DNA from: Dehalococcoidia bacterium
GTDB taxonomy: Bacteria > Chloroflexota > Dehalococcoidia > Lucifugimonadales > Lucifugimonadaceae
Length of the DNA stretch: 64,000 bases
Assembly (NCBI GenBank): GCA_022824185.1
Contig: JAJEAU010000021.1
Span: 62,001 to 126,000 of the forward strand
Direction of reading: 5' to 3'
How positions within the stretch are numbered: position 1 is the first letter of the stretch; every line of letters begins with the position of its first letter. Positions 23,910 to 33,165 of the stretch are shown here, piece by piece. The notes below the pieces were generated by a model, which worked only from the letters and a program-made list of their open reading frames with translations, was not told the origin of the DNA and did no database searches. Position numbers and translations under genes: made by a program.

Positions 23910-25829
23910 ATGAGATATCTCACACGAAAAACCAAGAATAGGACGGTAGCGGCGGCACTGCTTGCCGTCGGCGCCGCGGTCGCAATGTTCGCGGTCGCAT
24001 GTGGTGAGACCGTAGTAGAGACCGTCGTAGTCAAAGAGACGGTGGTGGTTAAGGAGACGGTGATCGTCGAAAAGGAAGTTGAGGTTGAGGTCCAGACCGA
24101 GGTCGAGAAAGAGGTAGAGGTTGTCGTGACCGCGACCACCGCACCCGCAACAGAGGCCATGATGGAGCCGGTCGAACAGTCTGGAACCCTAGTGGCGGCA
24201 CTCAACACCGTCGGTGAACCGATCGGGACACCGGAGCTCTGCGTACCAGGTTGCGCCAATGAGAAGTATTTCTTCAGCGCATGGGACACCCTGCTCCAAT
24301 GGACTTCAGAAGCGACGGTCGGCCCTGGTGTCGCCGAAAGCTGGGACTTGGCTCCCGACCTCTCGAAATTCACGTGGCATGTTCGGCCCGGTATCCAGTT
24401 CCACAAGGGATGGGGCGAGGTCACAGCCGAAGACGTGGCGTTCAGCACCAACCAAGTCAACTCGAACGTGAACCCCAACTCCGTACACGACGTCGCAGGC
24501 GACATGTCGTGTTGCTACAGCGAGACGGTAGCGATCGACCGCTACACCGCTGAGACCGGGATCATCACGTATGACAGCCGAGCCCCAGGTTGGCTCTTCA
24601 CCAACTTGCGCGACGCCTACGGCATCAGCAGCAAGACGATCTACGACGAGCACGGTTCCGAAGGCATGCGCGACATCCTCGTCGGCACCGGCCCGTTCGA
24701 AGTCCGAGAGTGGATCGACAACGACAGATTGGTCCTCGATGCCCTACCCGAGCACTATCGCAAGACGGCATCCATCGAGACTGCACGAATTGTTGAGGTT
24801 CCCGAAGAGGCATCGCGAATCGCGATGTTTGAGAGCGGGGACGCGCACATCACGCACGTCTCGCTACCCAACACCTCCAGATTGGAAGATGCCGGTGGAG
24901 TCAAGAGGCTCCTCGAAAACGTGATCACACACATCGGCATGAATCCCAACTTCTTGGAACAGACCAACCCGAAGACGAATGGACCACTCGACAACCCGGG
25001 TTACGACGATGCCAAAACGAGGCCTGGCGACTTCCCGTGGGTCAGCTTCTACGACCTCCCGGGTTCAAACTGTGACTGGGACATCCTCCTCGAAGAGGTG
25101 CCCTCCGACCCTGGCAGCATCTGCCCAGAGATGGAGAACGCTCGTAAGGTCCGGTTGGCGATGGCTAAGGCAATCGACAAACAGGCCATGGTCGACGGAC
25201 TCCTCGAGGGACTCGGATCGGTAGCCTGCAACTGGGCTATCTCGACCAACGACGTCGCCCACCACGATGAGTGGTGCATCGACTACGACCCCGAGGGCGC
25301 TCAAGCTTTGATGGCAGAAGCAGGCGTGGACGGCTTCACTATTGGATGGTGGGCCGGCAACGAGCCTTCAGAAGCACACCAAGCGATAGCAGGTTACTGG
25401 CAGGCGCACCTGAACATCGAAGTCGAGTTCCACCTCGGCCCGTTCAGCGTCTGGCAGCCTACATTCGTCGACCGTTCGTTCCAGCACCTAGTGCTCGACG
25501 GCGAACAGGGCGGAATGCCATCGCACTATGCCAAAGGGCGTGAAGCTCAGGCATGGTTCGCAGGCGGCATCATGTGGAGCGCAGGAGTTCCGTTCTACCA
25601 GCGGATCTACGGCAACATGCTAGGCGAGTCTGACGAGCAGAAACGCGTCGAGGACGCAATCCGATTCGGTAACCACGAAGCCTTCTGGCACTGGGATCCG
25701 GCGGTCTGGGAATCCCCCATCTTCACCATCTACAACGGTGATGAAGTCGAGTGGAACCCCACGAGTCTTTCGATCCACACCCAGGTATCGAACTACGTCT
25801 TCCCGTTGGAAGACATAGTCATGAAGTAG
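23910..25829 (+). CDS. ABC transporter substrate-binding lipoprotein, system B
   Basis: A 639-residue SBP_bac_5-type lipoprotein. The signal helix ends in lipobox FAVAC, with lipidation at C31. A short Glu/Val/Lys linker (33-73: ETVVETVVVKETVVVKETV, then EKEVEVEVQTEVEKEVEV) and the Met-containing junction EAMMEPVEQ precede the binding domain (WDTLLQWTSEATVGPGVAESWDLAPDLSKFTWHVRPGIQFHKGWGEVTAEDVAFS). A GTG at 23901 is in frame, but GGAG would be only one base away from it, so the ATG at 23910 is preferred. The linker is the shortest and most Lys-rich in the window. Several Cys residues in the core (CVPGC, CCYSE, CDWD) are unusual and might form disulfides. The ligand is unknown. Confidence 0.9.
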   Translation: MRYLTRKTKNRTVAAALLAVGAAVAMFAVACGETVVETVVVKETVVVKETVIVEKEVEVEVQTEVEKEVEVVVTATTAPATEAMMEPVEQSGTLVAALNTVGEPIGTPELCVPGCANEKYFFSAWDTLLQWTSEATVGPGVAESWDLAPDLSKFTWHVRPGIQFHKGWGEVTAEDVAFSTNQVNSNVNPNSVHDVAGDMSCCYSETVAIDRYTAETGIITYDSRAPGWLFTNLRDAYGISSKTIYDEHGSEGMRDILVGTGPFEVREWIDNDRLVLDALPEHYRKTASIETARIVEVPEEASRIAMFESGDAHITHVSLPNTSRLEDAGGVKRLLENVITHIGMNPNFLEQTNPKTNGPLDNPGYDDAKTRPGDFPWVSFYDLPGSNCDWDILLEEVPSDPGSICPEMENARKVRLAMAKAIDKQAMVDGLLEGLGSVACNWAISTNDVAHHDEWCIDYDPEGAQALMAEAGVDGFTIGWWAGNEPSEAHQAIAGYWQAHLNIEVEFHLGPFSVWQPTFVDRSFQHLVLDGEQGGMPSHYAKGREAQAWFAGGIMWSAGVPFYQRIYGNMLGESDEQKRVEDAIRFGNHEAFWHWDPAVWESPIFTIYNGDEVEWNPTSLSIHTQVSNYVFPLEDIVMK

Positions 25830-25857
25830 GTTGAACTGACCAACTTCTGACGGTTCT

Positions 25858-25898
25858 TTGGGCGGTCCGGCACGCGACTTTTGTGCCGGATCGCCCAG
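25858..25898 (+). promoter_or_regulatory. Intercistronic RNA hairpin, system B
   Basis: A 16-bp stem, 25858-25873 with 25883-25898 (core GGGCGGTCCGGCAC with GTGCCGGATCGCCC, G-U pairs included), closes a nine-base loop just after the binding-protein gene. No U-run follows. It occupies the same place as the hairpin of system A. Confidence 0.7.
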
Positions 25899-25951
25899 TT
25901 GCCGCTAAACCAGCGTCGGTGGATCGGCGCGGGTAACATACCAAACCAAAT

Positions 25952-26887
25952 ATGGGACGATTAATCGCAAGACGCATATTCCTGGGGCTCATCGCCCTGC
26001 TCGGCGCGATGCTCATCCTCTTCGCGCTCTCAAGAGCCGTGGGTGACCCGCGTTACCTTTTCATCGGCGAGGACTCAGTCGGGATCGATCCCGTCGTGTG
26101 GGAAGAGTGGGGGCGGAAACTGAATCTCGACAAACCCGTGCCGATACAGTTCGCGTTGTGGTTGGGGGACATCCTGACTGGCGACTTCGGCGACAGCGTC
26201 ACTTTGCAGCGACCTGTCCTGCAAGCGATCCGAGAGAAGGCGCCGCATACCATCCAACTCGGTATCGTGGCGTGGTTGCTGGGAACCGCGGTAGGCGTCC
26301 CGTTGGGCGTCTTTTCAGCGACCAACCGAGGCAAGCTGTTCGATTACATCGCACGGTCTTTCGCGTTGCTCGGGCAATCGGTTCCCATATTCTGGATCGC
26401 GCTCGTTCTGATTTTCACTTTTGCGGTGTGGCTGCATTGGCTACCTGCGGGCACAAAGGGTGAAGGATTGGCGTTCAGAAACTACATAATGCCGGCGGTC
26501 ACGCTGGCATGGTTCCCAGCCGCCTCATATCTGCGCATCACCCGAACTTCCATGCTCGAAATCTTGGATTCGGAGTTCGTCAAGTTCGCTAGGGCGAAGG
26601 GTGTAACCCTCGAGACCGTGAGGTGGAAGCACGCCTTCCGCAACGCCATCATCCCACCGTTGACGCTCTCCGTCTTCGTGTTGTTCGGCTTGCTGAACGG
26701 GACGATCATCATCGAGACGGTCTTCGCATGGCCAGGGCTCGGTCGATTGGCGATTGAGGCGCTATGGGCGACAGACTTCCCGCTTTTGGCCGGACTGACG
26801 ATCATCTACGGCGCTGCGTTTGTCGTCATGATCCTTCTGCTGGACATCGTCTACGCGATTCTCGATCCACGGATCAGATACGTATAG
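25952..26887 (+). CDS. ABC transporter permease (DppB/OppB type), system B
   Basis: A 311-residue permease with the expected N-terminus (MGRLIARRIFLGLIALLGAMLILFALSRAVGDPRY) and about six membrane helices. The ATPase-contact loop is ARAKGVTLETVRWKHAFRNAI, followed by FAWPGLGRLAIEAL. It follows the system B binding-protein gene and hairpin. No clear Shine-Dalgarno sequence precedes the ATG. The second loop reads DPVVWEEWGRKLNLDKPVPIQF, showing normal family structure. Confidence 0.91.
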   Translation: MGRLIARRIFLGLIALLGAMLILFALSRAVGDPRYLFIGEDSVGIDPVVWEEWGRKLNLDKPVPIQFALWLGDILTGDFGDSVTLQRPVLQAIREKAPHTIQLGIVAWLLGTAVGVPLGVFSATNRGKLFDYIARSFALLGQSVPIFWIALVLIFTFAVWLHWLPAGTKGEGLAFRNYIMPAVTLAWFPAASYLRITRTSMLEILDSEFVKFARAKGVTLETVRWKHAFRNAIIPPLTLSVFVLFGLLNGTIIIETVFAWPGLGRLAIEALWATDFPLLAGLTIIYGAAFVVMILLLDIVYAILDPRIRYV

Positions 26888-26963
26888 GGGCATCGCGATA
26901 GCCACCACAGCGACAACGACTGCGCCTGAGACGAGAGAGTCACCAATCGAAACACGCCCGAAC

Positions 26964-27812
26964 GTGTTCTCGGCAGCGTGGTTCTTCGTGCGTCGCTACC
27001 CGGTGATCCCCGTCTTGATCTTGGCGCTCCTCGTGTTCTCCGCCATCACTGCGCCTTGGATCTCCCCACACGAACCGAACCAGATCGATCTCGTCAATCG
27101 ACACAACCCACCGTTTTGGTTGGAGGAGGGTTCGATCACCAATCCTCTCGGCACCGATTTTTTGGGCAGAGACATATTGAGTCGCATCATCGGGGGTGCA
27201 CCGATCACCGTTTTCGTTGTGGTCGCGTCGGTAGCGACGGGCGTTTTGATCGGCACCACATTGGGTTTGGTGACGGGGTATTTCGGCGGCATAGTTGACG
27301 ACATCGTCATGAGGGCGGTCGATGCTTGGAACATCCTCCCTGCGCTATTGATTATCCTCGTCGTGGTGCTGACATTCGGTCAAGGCTTGCCGGTCCTGAT
27401 CGGAGTTTTCGCGATGCTCTCGTGGCCCGGCGCTGTGAGGCTCGTACGCGCCGAGACTCTCTCTTTGAGGCATCGGGAATACGTAGCTTTGGCCCAAGTC
27501 GCTGGGGCGTCCAATTTCCGAATCCTTATCCGGCATATCCTTCCTGGCATCGTCAACATCGTCATCGTCACAGCGACGCTTGGAACTGGGAACATCATCC
27601 TCACCGAAGCGGCGTTGAGCTTTCTCGGTGCAGGCATCCCGCCCCCTGACCCCACTTGGGGCAAAATGATCTCAGAGGAGCGCCAGTATCTAGACAAAGC
27701 ATGGTGGGCGACCTTCTTCCCCGGCATCGCCATCGCACTGGTAGTCATGTCCGGCAACTTCCTAGGCGACTGGATGCGCGACCGGTTCGACCCGACGTTG
27801 CGGCAGCTCTGA
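26964..27812 (+). CDS. ABC transporter permease (DppC/OppC type), system B
   Basis: A 282-residue permease as called from GTG 26964, with the usual LGTDFLGRDILSRIIGGAPITV opening, the contact loop AQVAGASNFRILIRHILPGI, and the ending FLGDWMRDRFDPTLRQL. The GTG has no ribosome-binding site. The frame is open upstream to the previous gene and reads TTAPETRESPIETRPNVFSAAWFF, which looks like the normal cytoplasmic lead of DppC proteins (compare the 35-residue lead in system A). An ATA at 26898 or ATC at 26892, close behind AGGGG, could be the true start, or an ATG may be lost to a base error. The last codons run directly into the system C upstream region. Confidence 0.85.
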   Translation: MFSAAWFFVRRYPVIPVLILALLVFSAITAPWISPHEPNQIDLVNRHNPPFWLEEGSITNPLGTDFLGRDILSRIIGGAPITVFVVVASVATGVLIGTTLGLVTGYFGGIVDDIVMRAVDAWNILPALLIILVVVLTFGQGLPVLIGVFAMLSWPGAVRLVRAETLSLRHREYVALAQVAGASNFRILIRHILPGIVNIVIVTATLGTGNIILTEAALSFLGAGIPPPDPTWGKMISEERQYLDKAWWATFFPGIAIALVVMSGNFLGDWMRDRFDPTLRQL

Positions 27813-27860
27813 TATTCACGGATATTTCGCATTTCGACGTCACGCATTCAACGCGGAACT

Positions 27861-27909
27861 GATTCCGTAATTTACCCGCGCAAATCCGTCGATTCCGTGT
27901 ACAGTAACT
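27861..27909 (+). promoter_or_regulatory. Upstream element of system C with a 30-bp-spaced repeat
   Basis: GATTCCGTAA (27861) and GATTCCGTGT (27891) are direct repeats exactly 30 bp apart, close to three DNA turns. The second runs into GTGTACAGT, which also occurs upstream of system A. A related pair with the same spacing lies upstream of system B. The element ends about 100 bp before the start codon. It is a candidate activator site plus promoter. Confidence 0.4.
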
Positions 27910-28007
27910 GCACGTCCTATCGACGCGCCATAACTGCGCGCCGGACGTTGCTGGTCGAACGACATCGGGACTGCAATATCCCCTAACGAGACTTGGGAGT
28001 GAAGATG

Positions 28008-30143
28008 ATGAAAACCCTGACGTATTTACCCATGCGCAAGGCGGTTGCTTCCGCGTTGCTTGCACTCAGTGTGGCGGTAATGGTCTTTGCCGTCGCCTGT
28101 GGCGGAACTGAGACTGTCATCCAGACGGTCGTAGTTGAGAAATCAGTTCCGGGCGAGACCGTGATCCAAACAGTCGTCGTCGAAAAAGAGGTGGTGGTCG
28201 AAGGCCAGACCGTCATCCAGACCGTCGTCGTTGAGAAGGAAGTACAGGTCGAAGGCCAGACCGTCGTCCAGACCGTCGTCGTCGAAAAGGAGGTCCAGGT
28301 AGCGGGCGAGACTGTAGTCCAAACAGTCGTCGTTGAAAAGGAAGTCGTCGTCGAGGTTGAGAAGGAAGTGGCGGTCGAGGTCGAGAAGGAAGTCCAAGTC
28401 ATCGTGACTGCAACGCCCGAGGCGATGATGGAAGCAGAAGACGACGCGATGATGATAGACCCGGCGGATCTTCCCGACTCAAAGAGCCCTCCCGGCAACG
28501 TAATCATGGCCGACCTCGGCTCTGCGCTTGGGAGTATCACGGGTAACGGCGGGAGTCTTCCCGACGCTCCGCTCAGCGCGCGTCACTGGGGCGCAGGCGA
28601 GAGTCTGTTCACACCTGGCGATGCCGATTGGGACGTACCGATGCTCGCAGAGTCCTGGGACTTGGCCGACGACCTCAGCGGCGTAACGATCAACATCCGC
28701 CAAGGCGTCCAACTACACGATGGTTGGGGCGAGTTGACAGCTGAAGACATGGCGTGGGTATTGAACCGCACCAACCCGGCAATCAACCCAGAGTCGATCG
28801 CAGCCAGCGCAGCGAACTTGACGGCGCTGTTCGGTGATGTGCCTGTCGAAGCCATTGATGACTACACGATTAGCGCGCAGTTCAACAACTTCGACGTGCG
28901 CTGGGCGAGCAACTTCCTGAACCAGGAGGCTTCGGGCGGATTGACCACGATGGCCACCTCGAAACGCGCATTCGACGAGAATGGTCGTGACTGGTTGAAG
29001 GACAACTTTGTCGGCACCGGGCCGTTCCGGGTCGCAGACTTCAAATCAGGCACGAGCGTCACGCTCGAACGGGTTGACGATCACTGGCGGACTACTCCTT
29101 CTATCAACACCCTAAGAGTGTTGGCCGTACCAGAAGAATTCACTCGCGTGGCACTGCTTCAGAACGGTGAAGCCGACGTCGCATTCATCGACCCTAAGGA
29201 CTTGGCGCGAATGGCTAAGTCCGGCTTCAAGCAGGTCGGTGCAGGTCAGGGAATCCAAGAAGGCGTAATGTTCCCAGGCAACCTTTGGGAGACCACTAAC
29301 GCGCTTACTGGCGAGGCGATCGACTTCCCCTCACACGGCGTGTTCGTGCGCGAAATTCCTTGGGTCGGAAACCCGCACAGTCCTCAAGACGCGGACAACC
29401 CTACCGGAATTGACGACATGGAACAGGCTCGTTTGGTTAGACACGCGCTTGCTCGATCAGTCGATCGAGATGCCATCGTTGAGCACGTTCTCGGCGGCGT
29501 CGGCAACCCAGTCCACGTCACCTACTTCAGCACGTTCAATCCGAACTGGGAATCCCAGTACGAATTCCCTTACGACCCGGCTGAAGCGGGTCGTATGCTC
29601 GATCAAGCTGGATATCCGGCTGATGATGATGGCACACGTTTCCAGATCCCGCTGTTCGTCGGTCCAGAACTAGGCGGCGGTGAAGGACCTGCTGGTGAAA
29701 TCGGCGATGCCATTGCCGGCTTTTGGGAGGATATCGGCGTTCGAGTCGAAGTGCTCAAATATGCCTACGGTGTCTTCCGCCCGGGGCTGGTCAGCCGTTC
29801 AACCGTGGTTCCAATGCTCACGTCGTGTGACGACGGTAAAGAGTCGTACCCGTTCGACTGGCCCAAAGGTTTGGTCCAGACGACCTTAACCCGAGGCGGT
29901 TTCAGCTGCGGGTTTGAGTCGCCGGACATCTTGGCGTGGTACGAAGCGGCCGCATCAGAGCCAGACCGTGAAGAGCGCATTCGGATCAACAAGGAGTACC
30001 TCGCGTACATGCACAACTGGGCACTGTTCCCCGGTTTCGTGACGGTTCCGCAGGCCTACTACGCGAACCCGAACTACATCGCTTCTTGGGACATGCACCT
30101 AGGCAACACCTACAACTCGCCAGAGAACATCGTTCTGAAATAA
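28008..30143 (+). CDS. ABC transporter substrate-binding lipoprotein, system C
   Basis: A 711-residue lipoprotein of the SBP_bac_5 family. The signal helix ends FAVAC31. The linker (35-133) has about five units of TVIQTVVVEKEVVVEGQ type, then EKEVAVEVEKEVQVIV, and the Met/Asp-rich junction EAMMEAEDDAMMIDP. The core includes LAESWDLADDLSGVTINIRQGVQLHDGWGELTAEDMAWVLN and WPKGLVQTTLTRGGFSC, closest to system A. GGAG (27996-27999) serves ATG 28005 or 28008; 28008 has the better spacing. A TTG at 27993 is also in frame but is upstream of the ribosome site. The ligand is unknown. Confidence 0.9.
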   Translation: MKTLTYLPMRKAVASALLALSVAVMVFAVACGGTETVIQTVVVEKSVPGETVIQTVVVEKEVVVEGQTVIQTVVVEKEVQVEGQTVVQTVVVEKEVQVAGETVVQTVVVEKEVVVEVEKEVAVEVEKEVQVIVTATPEAMMEAEDDAMMIDPADLPDSKSPPGNVIMADLGSALGSITGNGGSLPDAPLSARHWGAGESLFTPGDADWDVPMLAESWDLADDLSGVTINIRQGVQLHDGWGELTAEDMAWVLNRTNPAINPESIAASAANLTALFGDVPVEAIDDYTISAQFNNFDVRWASNFLNQEASGGLTTMATSKRAFDENGRDWLKDNFVGTGPFRVADFKSGTSVTLERVDDHWRTTPSINTLRVLAVPEEFTRVALLQNGEADVAFIDPKDLARMAKSGFKQVGAGQGIQEGVMFPGNLWETTNALTGEAIDFPSHGVFVREIPWVGNPHSPQDADNPTGIDDMEQARLVRHALARSVDRDAIVEHVLGGVGNPVHVTYFSTFNPNWESQYEFPYDPAEAGRMLDQAGYPADDDGTRFQIPLFVGPELGGGEGPAGEIGDAIAGFWEDIGVRVEVLKYAYGVFRPGLVSRSTVVPMLTSCDDGKESYPFDWPKGLVQTTLTRGGFSCGFESPDILAWYEAAASEPDREERIRINKEYLAYMHNWALFPGFVTVPQAYYANPNYIASWDMHLGNTYNSPENIVLK
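28110..28406 (+). repeat. Tandem coding repeat for the system C Glu/Val linker
   Basis: Four to five 17-codon units encoding TVIQTVVVEKEVQVEGQ or variants follow a 16-codon first unit. The order and wording are very close to system A, suggesting a common origin followed by unit gain or loss. Confidence 0.88.
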
Positions 30144-30165
30144 CGAACTGGTGCGTTGGATTTCC

Positions 30166-30200
30166 GCTCTGCGGGTCGGTCAATTACCGATCCGCAGAGC
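30166..30200 (+). promoter_or_regulatory. Intercistronic RNA hairpin, system C
   Basis: GCTCTGCGGGTCGGT (30166-30180) pairs with ACCGATCCGCAGAGC (30186-30200): 15 bp with one G-U pair and a five-base loop. No U-run follows. It is placed between binding-protein and permease genes as in the other systems. Confidence 0.7.
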
Positions 30201-30253
30201 CTTGCATCCGATCTTATGCACGGTCCTCGTGTTGAGACGATAATGGGTTCAGC

Positions 30254-31210
30254 ATGCGTCGCTACCTCATCAGGAAGTTGATCTTCGCAATAATCACGTT
30301 GATCGTTGCCACGATTTTCGTTTTTGCTCTGTCACGTATGGCAGGTGACCCGTTGCTGTTGTTCGCCAAACCGGGCGGCTACGGCATGTCCCAAGAGCGC
30401 GTAGATCAACTCAGCCAAAAACTCGGCTTAGATAAACCGCTTATCGTCCAGTATCTGGTGTGGCTGGGCAGAGTAGTGACCGGTGACTTCGGCGAGACGA
30501 TCGTTTCGGAGACATCGGTGAGCAAATTGATTTGGGAACGGGCAGCACCGACTCTGCAGTTGGCTGTCGCGTCGTTCATACTCTCGATATTGATGGGTGT
30601 CCCGTTAGGTGTGCTGTCGGCGGTCAAACGGGGATCCATGTCAGACTACGTCAGTCGCACGATCGCATTGGTAGGACAAGCCGCGCCGATATTTTGGGTT
30701 TGCATCATGGCAATCCTCCTATTTGCGGTCACCCTCGATTGGTTACCCGTTGGAACCGCCGGCCCGGATGATGTTCCGTTCTGGACTTGGGCAAAGTTCA
30801 AGTATCTGATCATGCCCGCCTTCGCCCTGGGTTGGGGTCCTGCGGCGGCATTGCTGAGGTTAACCCGGTCGGCGATGCTCGAAGTTCTGGATTCGGAGTA
30901 CGTAACACTAGCCAGAGCAAAGGGCACCAACTACAACGTTGTCATCTGGAAACACGCGTTTCGCAATGCAATCCTCCAGCCGTTGACGACTTCGGCGATC
31001 GTATTGGCAAGTTTCGTAACCGGTGCCGTTGTAGTGGAGCGTATATTCGCGTGGCCAGGCGTCGGGCAATTGATGACCGACGCGGTCTGGAACAACGATT
31101 TCCCGACGTTGACCAGCACAGTATTGGTCTTCACAGCCGTTTTCGTCGGCACAAACTTCCTTGCTGACATGCTGTACGGCGTGTTAAATCCCGTTATCCG
31201 GTACGACTAA
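30254..31210 (+). CDS. ABC transporter permease (DppB/OppB type), system C
   Basis: A 318-residue permease. It begins MRRYLIRKLIFAIITLIVATIFVFALSRMAGDPLLLFAKPGGYG, very similar to system A. The ATPase-contact loop is ARAKGTNYNVVIWKHAFRNAI and FAWPGVGQLMTDAV follows. Its TAA stop is directly followed, with no spare base, by the ATG of the partner permease, so translation is probably coupled. The system lacks its own ATPases. Confidence 0.92.
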   Translation: MRRYLIRKLIFAIITLIVATIFVFALSRMAGDPLLLFAKPGGYGMSQERVDQLSQKLGLDKPLIVQYLVWLGRVVTGDFGETIVSETSVSKLIWERAAPTLQLAVASFILSILMGVPLGVLSAVKRGSMSDYVSRTIALVGQAAPIFWVCIMAILLFAVTLDWLPVGTAGPDDVPFWTWAKFKYLIMPAFALGWGPAAALLRLTRSAMLEVLDSEYVTLARAKGTNYNVVIWKHAFRNAILQPLTTSAIVLASFVTGAVVVERIFAWPGVGQLMTDAVWNNDFPTLTSTVLVFTAVFVGTNFLADMLYGVLNPVIRYD

Positions 31211-32116
31211 ATGAATGTTCAACAAACATCTACGGCGAGCCCCGCCGCACAAACCGCACCGACGCCTCAACAACGTCTGACGCTGTGGTACATCCTGCGC
31301 CGGTGGCCGATACTTCCGGTGCTTCTCCTAGGACTCTTGGTGACATTGGGGTTGGGTGCTGACTGGATCGCCCCAAACGATCCAATCGATCAATCTTTGC
31401 CCGATCGCAACGCCCGACCTCTATTCCAGGACGACAGCCCCTATCTATTGGGCGGCGACCATGTTGGTCGTGATGTGCTCAGCAGAGTCATTCACGGAGC
31501 GAGAGTCTCCCTATCTGTGATGGCAGTCGCACTCTCCGCGGGGATGTTGATCGGAACAGGTCTCGGACTGCTTGCCGGTTACGCAGGGGGACTCGTTGAC
31601 GAGGTCATCACGCGAATTGTCGACATATGGATGGGTTTCCCATTCCTCTTGTTAGCCCTGGTCGCGGCGATCATCTTTGGTGCGAGTTTCAGCACCATCA
31701 TGGTGTTGATGATCTTGGTCGCGTGGGTATCGTTCGTCCGCAACGTCAGAGCCGACGTCTTGGTTCTGAAAGAGAGTAACTTCGTGGCTTTCGCGAAGAT
31801 CTCGGGGGCTTCAACCACACGCATCCTCGCACGGCATATATTTCCCGGGACTGTCGGGACGATTACGGTCATCGCGTCATTGAGCGTAGGGAACTTGATC
31901 CTCTACGAAGCCACGTTGAGTTTCTTGGGTGCGGGCATACCGTCACCGACACCGTCTTGGGGCAACATGGTCGCAGAGGGTAGAGACTACCTGCAGACCG
32001 CTTGGTGGACTTCGGTGATCCCTGGCACAGCCCTATTCTTGACGGTGATGTCGTTGAACTTTTTTGGCGATTGGTTAAGGGATCGGTTGGATCCGCGATT
32101 GCGGCAGTTGGGGTAG
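31211..32116 (+). CDS. ABC transporter permease (DppC/OppC type), system C
   Basis: A 301-residue permease. A Pro/Thr/Ala-rich 25-residue lead precedes the first helix; LLGGDHVGRDVLSRVIHGARVSL and the contact loop AKISGASTTRILARHIFPGT are typical, and it ends FFGDWLRDRLDPRLRQLG. It is the last gene of system C and meets the last gene of system D head-on, two bases apart, with no room for a separate terminator. Confidence 0.92.
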   Translation: MNVQQTSTASPAAQTAPTPQQRLTLWYILRRWPILPVLLLGLLVTLGLGADWIAPNDPIDQSLPDRNARPLFQDDSPYLLGGDHVGRDVLSRVIHGARVSLSVMAVALSAGMLIGTGLGLLAGYAGGLVDEVITRIVDIWMGFPFLLLALVAAIIFGASFSTIMVLMILVAWVSFVRNVRADVLVLKESNFVAFAKISGASTTRILARHIFPGTVGTITVIASLSVGNLILYEATLSFLGAGIPSPTPSWGNMVAEGRDYLQTAWWTSVIPGTALFLTVMSLNFFGDWLRDRLDPRLRQLG

Positions 32117-32118
32117 AC

Positions 32119-33165
32119 CTACACCCCCTCAAGCACCAGCTCCTCCGCCCGGTGGCAACTAACCAGCCGAGAAGAATCAATCTCTCTCAGCTCAGGTTTC
32201 TCGACTGCGCACTGCTCGGTCGCGAACGGACACCTAGGATGGAAATGGCAACCTGAAGGTGGGTTGGCGGGATTCGCAGGTTCTCCACCTAGGACAACTC
32301 GTTGGCGTTGGGCTTCGATGCGAGGGTCGGGGACTGGGATGCCGGAGATTAACGCGTAGGTGTAGGGATGGAGCGGATTACGGTAGAGGTCGGCGCTCTT
32401 GGCAACTTCAACGATCCGACCCAGATACATCACGGCGACGCGATCGCTGATGTGACGAACGACTGAAAGGTCATGCGCCACGAAGAGGTATGTGAGACCC
32501 AGATCGGCTTGCAGGTTTGTCAGGAGAGACAAGATCTGAGCTTGGATGGAGACGTCAAGAGCGGACACCTGCTCGTCGCACACTATGAAGTCGGGTTCTA
32601 CAGCCAAAGCCCGTGCGATACCGATTCGTTGACGCTGCCCACCGCTGAACTCGTGAGGAAACCGCCTCGCCATTTCGGGATTCAGTCCCACCATCTGCAG
32701 AAGTTCGGCGACACGTTCGGAGTATGCGGCTCGATCAGTCGCGAGTTTGTGGATAGTGATACCCTCGCCGATGATGGCCCCCGCAGACATGCGCGGATCG
32801 AGCGAGCTGTATGGGTCTTGGAAAATGATCTGCATCTTCCTGCGGAGATTGCGGAGGTCGCGCCCACGCATCTCATCCATCGCTTCGCCGCCATATCTGA
32901 CGCGCCCCTGCGTGGCTTGTTGTAGGCGCAAGATGGCGCGGCCCAAAGTCGTCTTCCCGCTACCGCTCTCCCCTACCAATCCAAGACATTCGCCCTTGTA
33001 GATGGTCAAAGAGACATCGTCAACGGCGTGAACAACGGTGCGACTCCGACTGAAAAAAGTTCCCGTACCCACAGGGAAGTCGACACTCAACCCTTCGACG
33101 TCGATCAGCGATACGCCGTTCCCGTTGCTGTTTGCAATGCCATCTTGTCGACGGTCTTCATGCAT
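32119..33165 (-). CDS. ABC transporter ATP-binding protein (DppF/OppF type), system D
   Basis: A 348-residue ATPase. Walker A GESGSGKTT, signature FSGGQRQRIGIARAL, Walker B FIVCDEQVSALD (Gln where Pro is usual) and switch histidine FVAHDLSVV are all present. The C-terminal oligo_HPY extension holds the Cys pattern CHFHPRCPFATEQC...CHRAEE. The frame is open upstream to 33516, but that part lies over the preceding ATPase gene. The ATG at 33165 overlaps the previous stop by eight bases and begins MHEDRRQDG. It pairs with the preceding ATPase to power system D and possibly systems A to C. Confidence 0.9.
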   Translation of the reverse strand: MHEDRRQDGIANSNGNGVSLIDVEGLSVDFPVGTGTFFSRSRTVVHAVDDVSLTIYKGECLGLVGESGSGKTTLGRAILRLQQATQGRVRYGGEAMDEMRGRDLRNLRRKMQIIFQDPYSSLDPRMSAGAIIGEGITIHKLATDRAAYSERVAELLQMVGLNPEMARRFPHEFSGGQRQRIGIARALAVEPDFIVCDEQVSALDVSIQAQILSLLTNLQADLGLTYLFVAHDLSVVRHISDRVAVMYLGRIVEVAKSADLYRNPLHPYTYALISGIPVPDPRIEAQRQRVVLGGEPANPANPPSGCHFHPRCPFATEQCAVEKPELREIDSSRLVSCHRAEELVLEGV

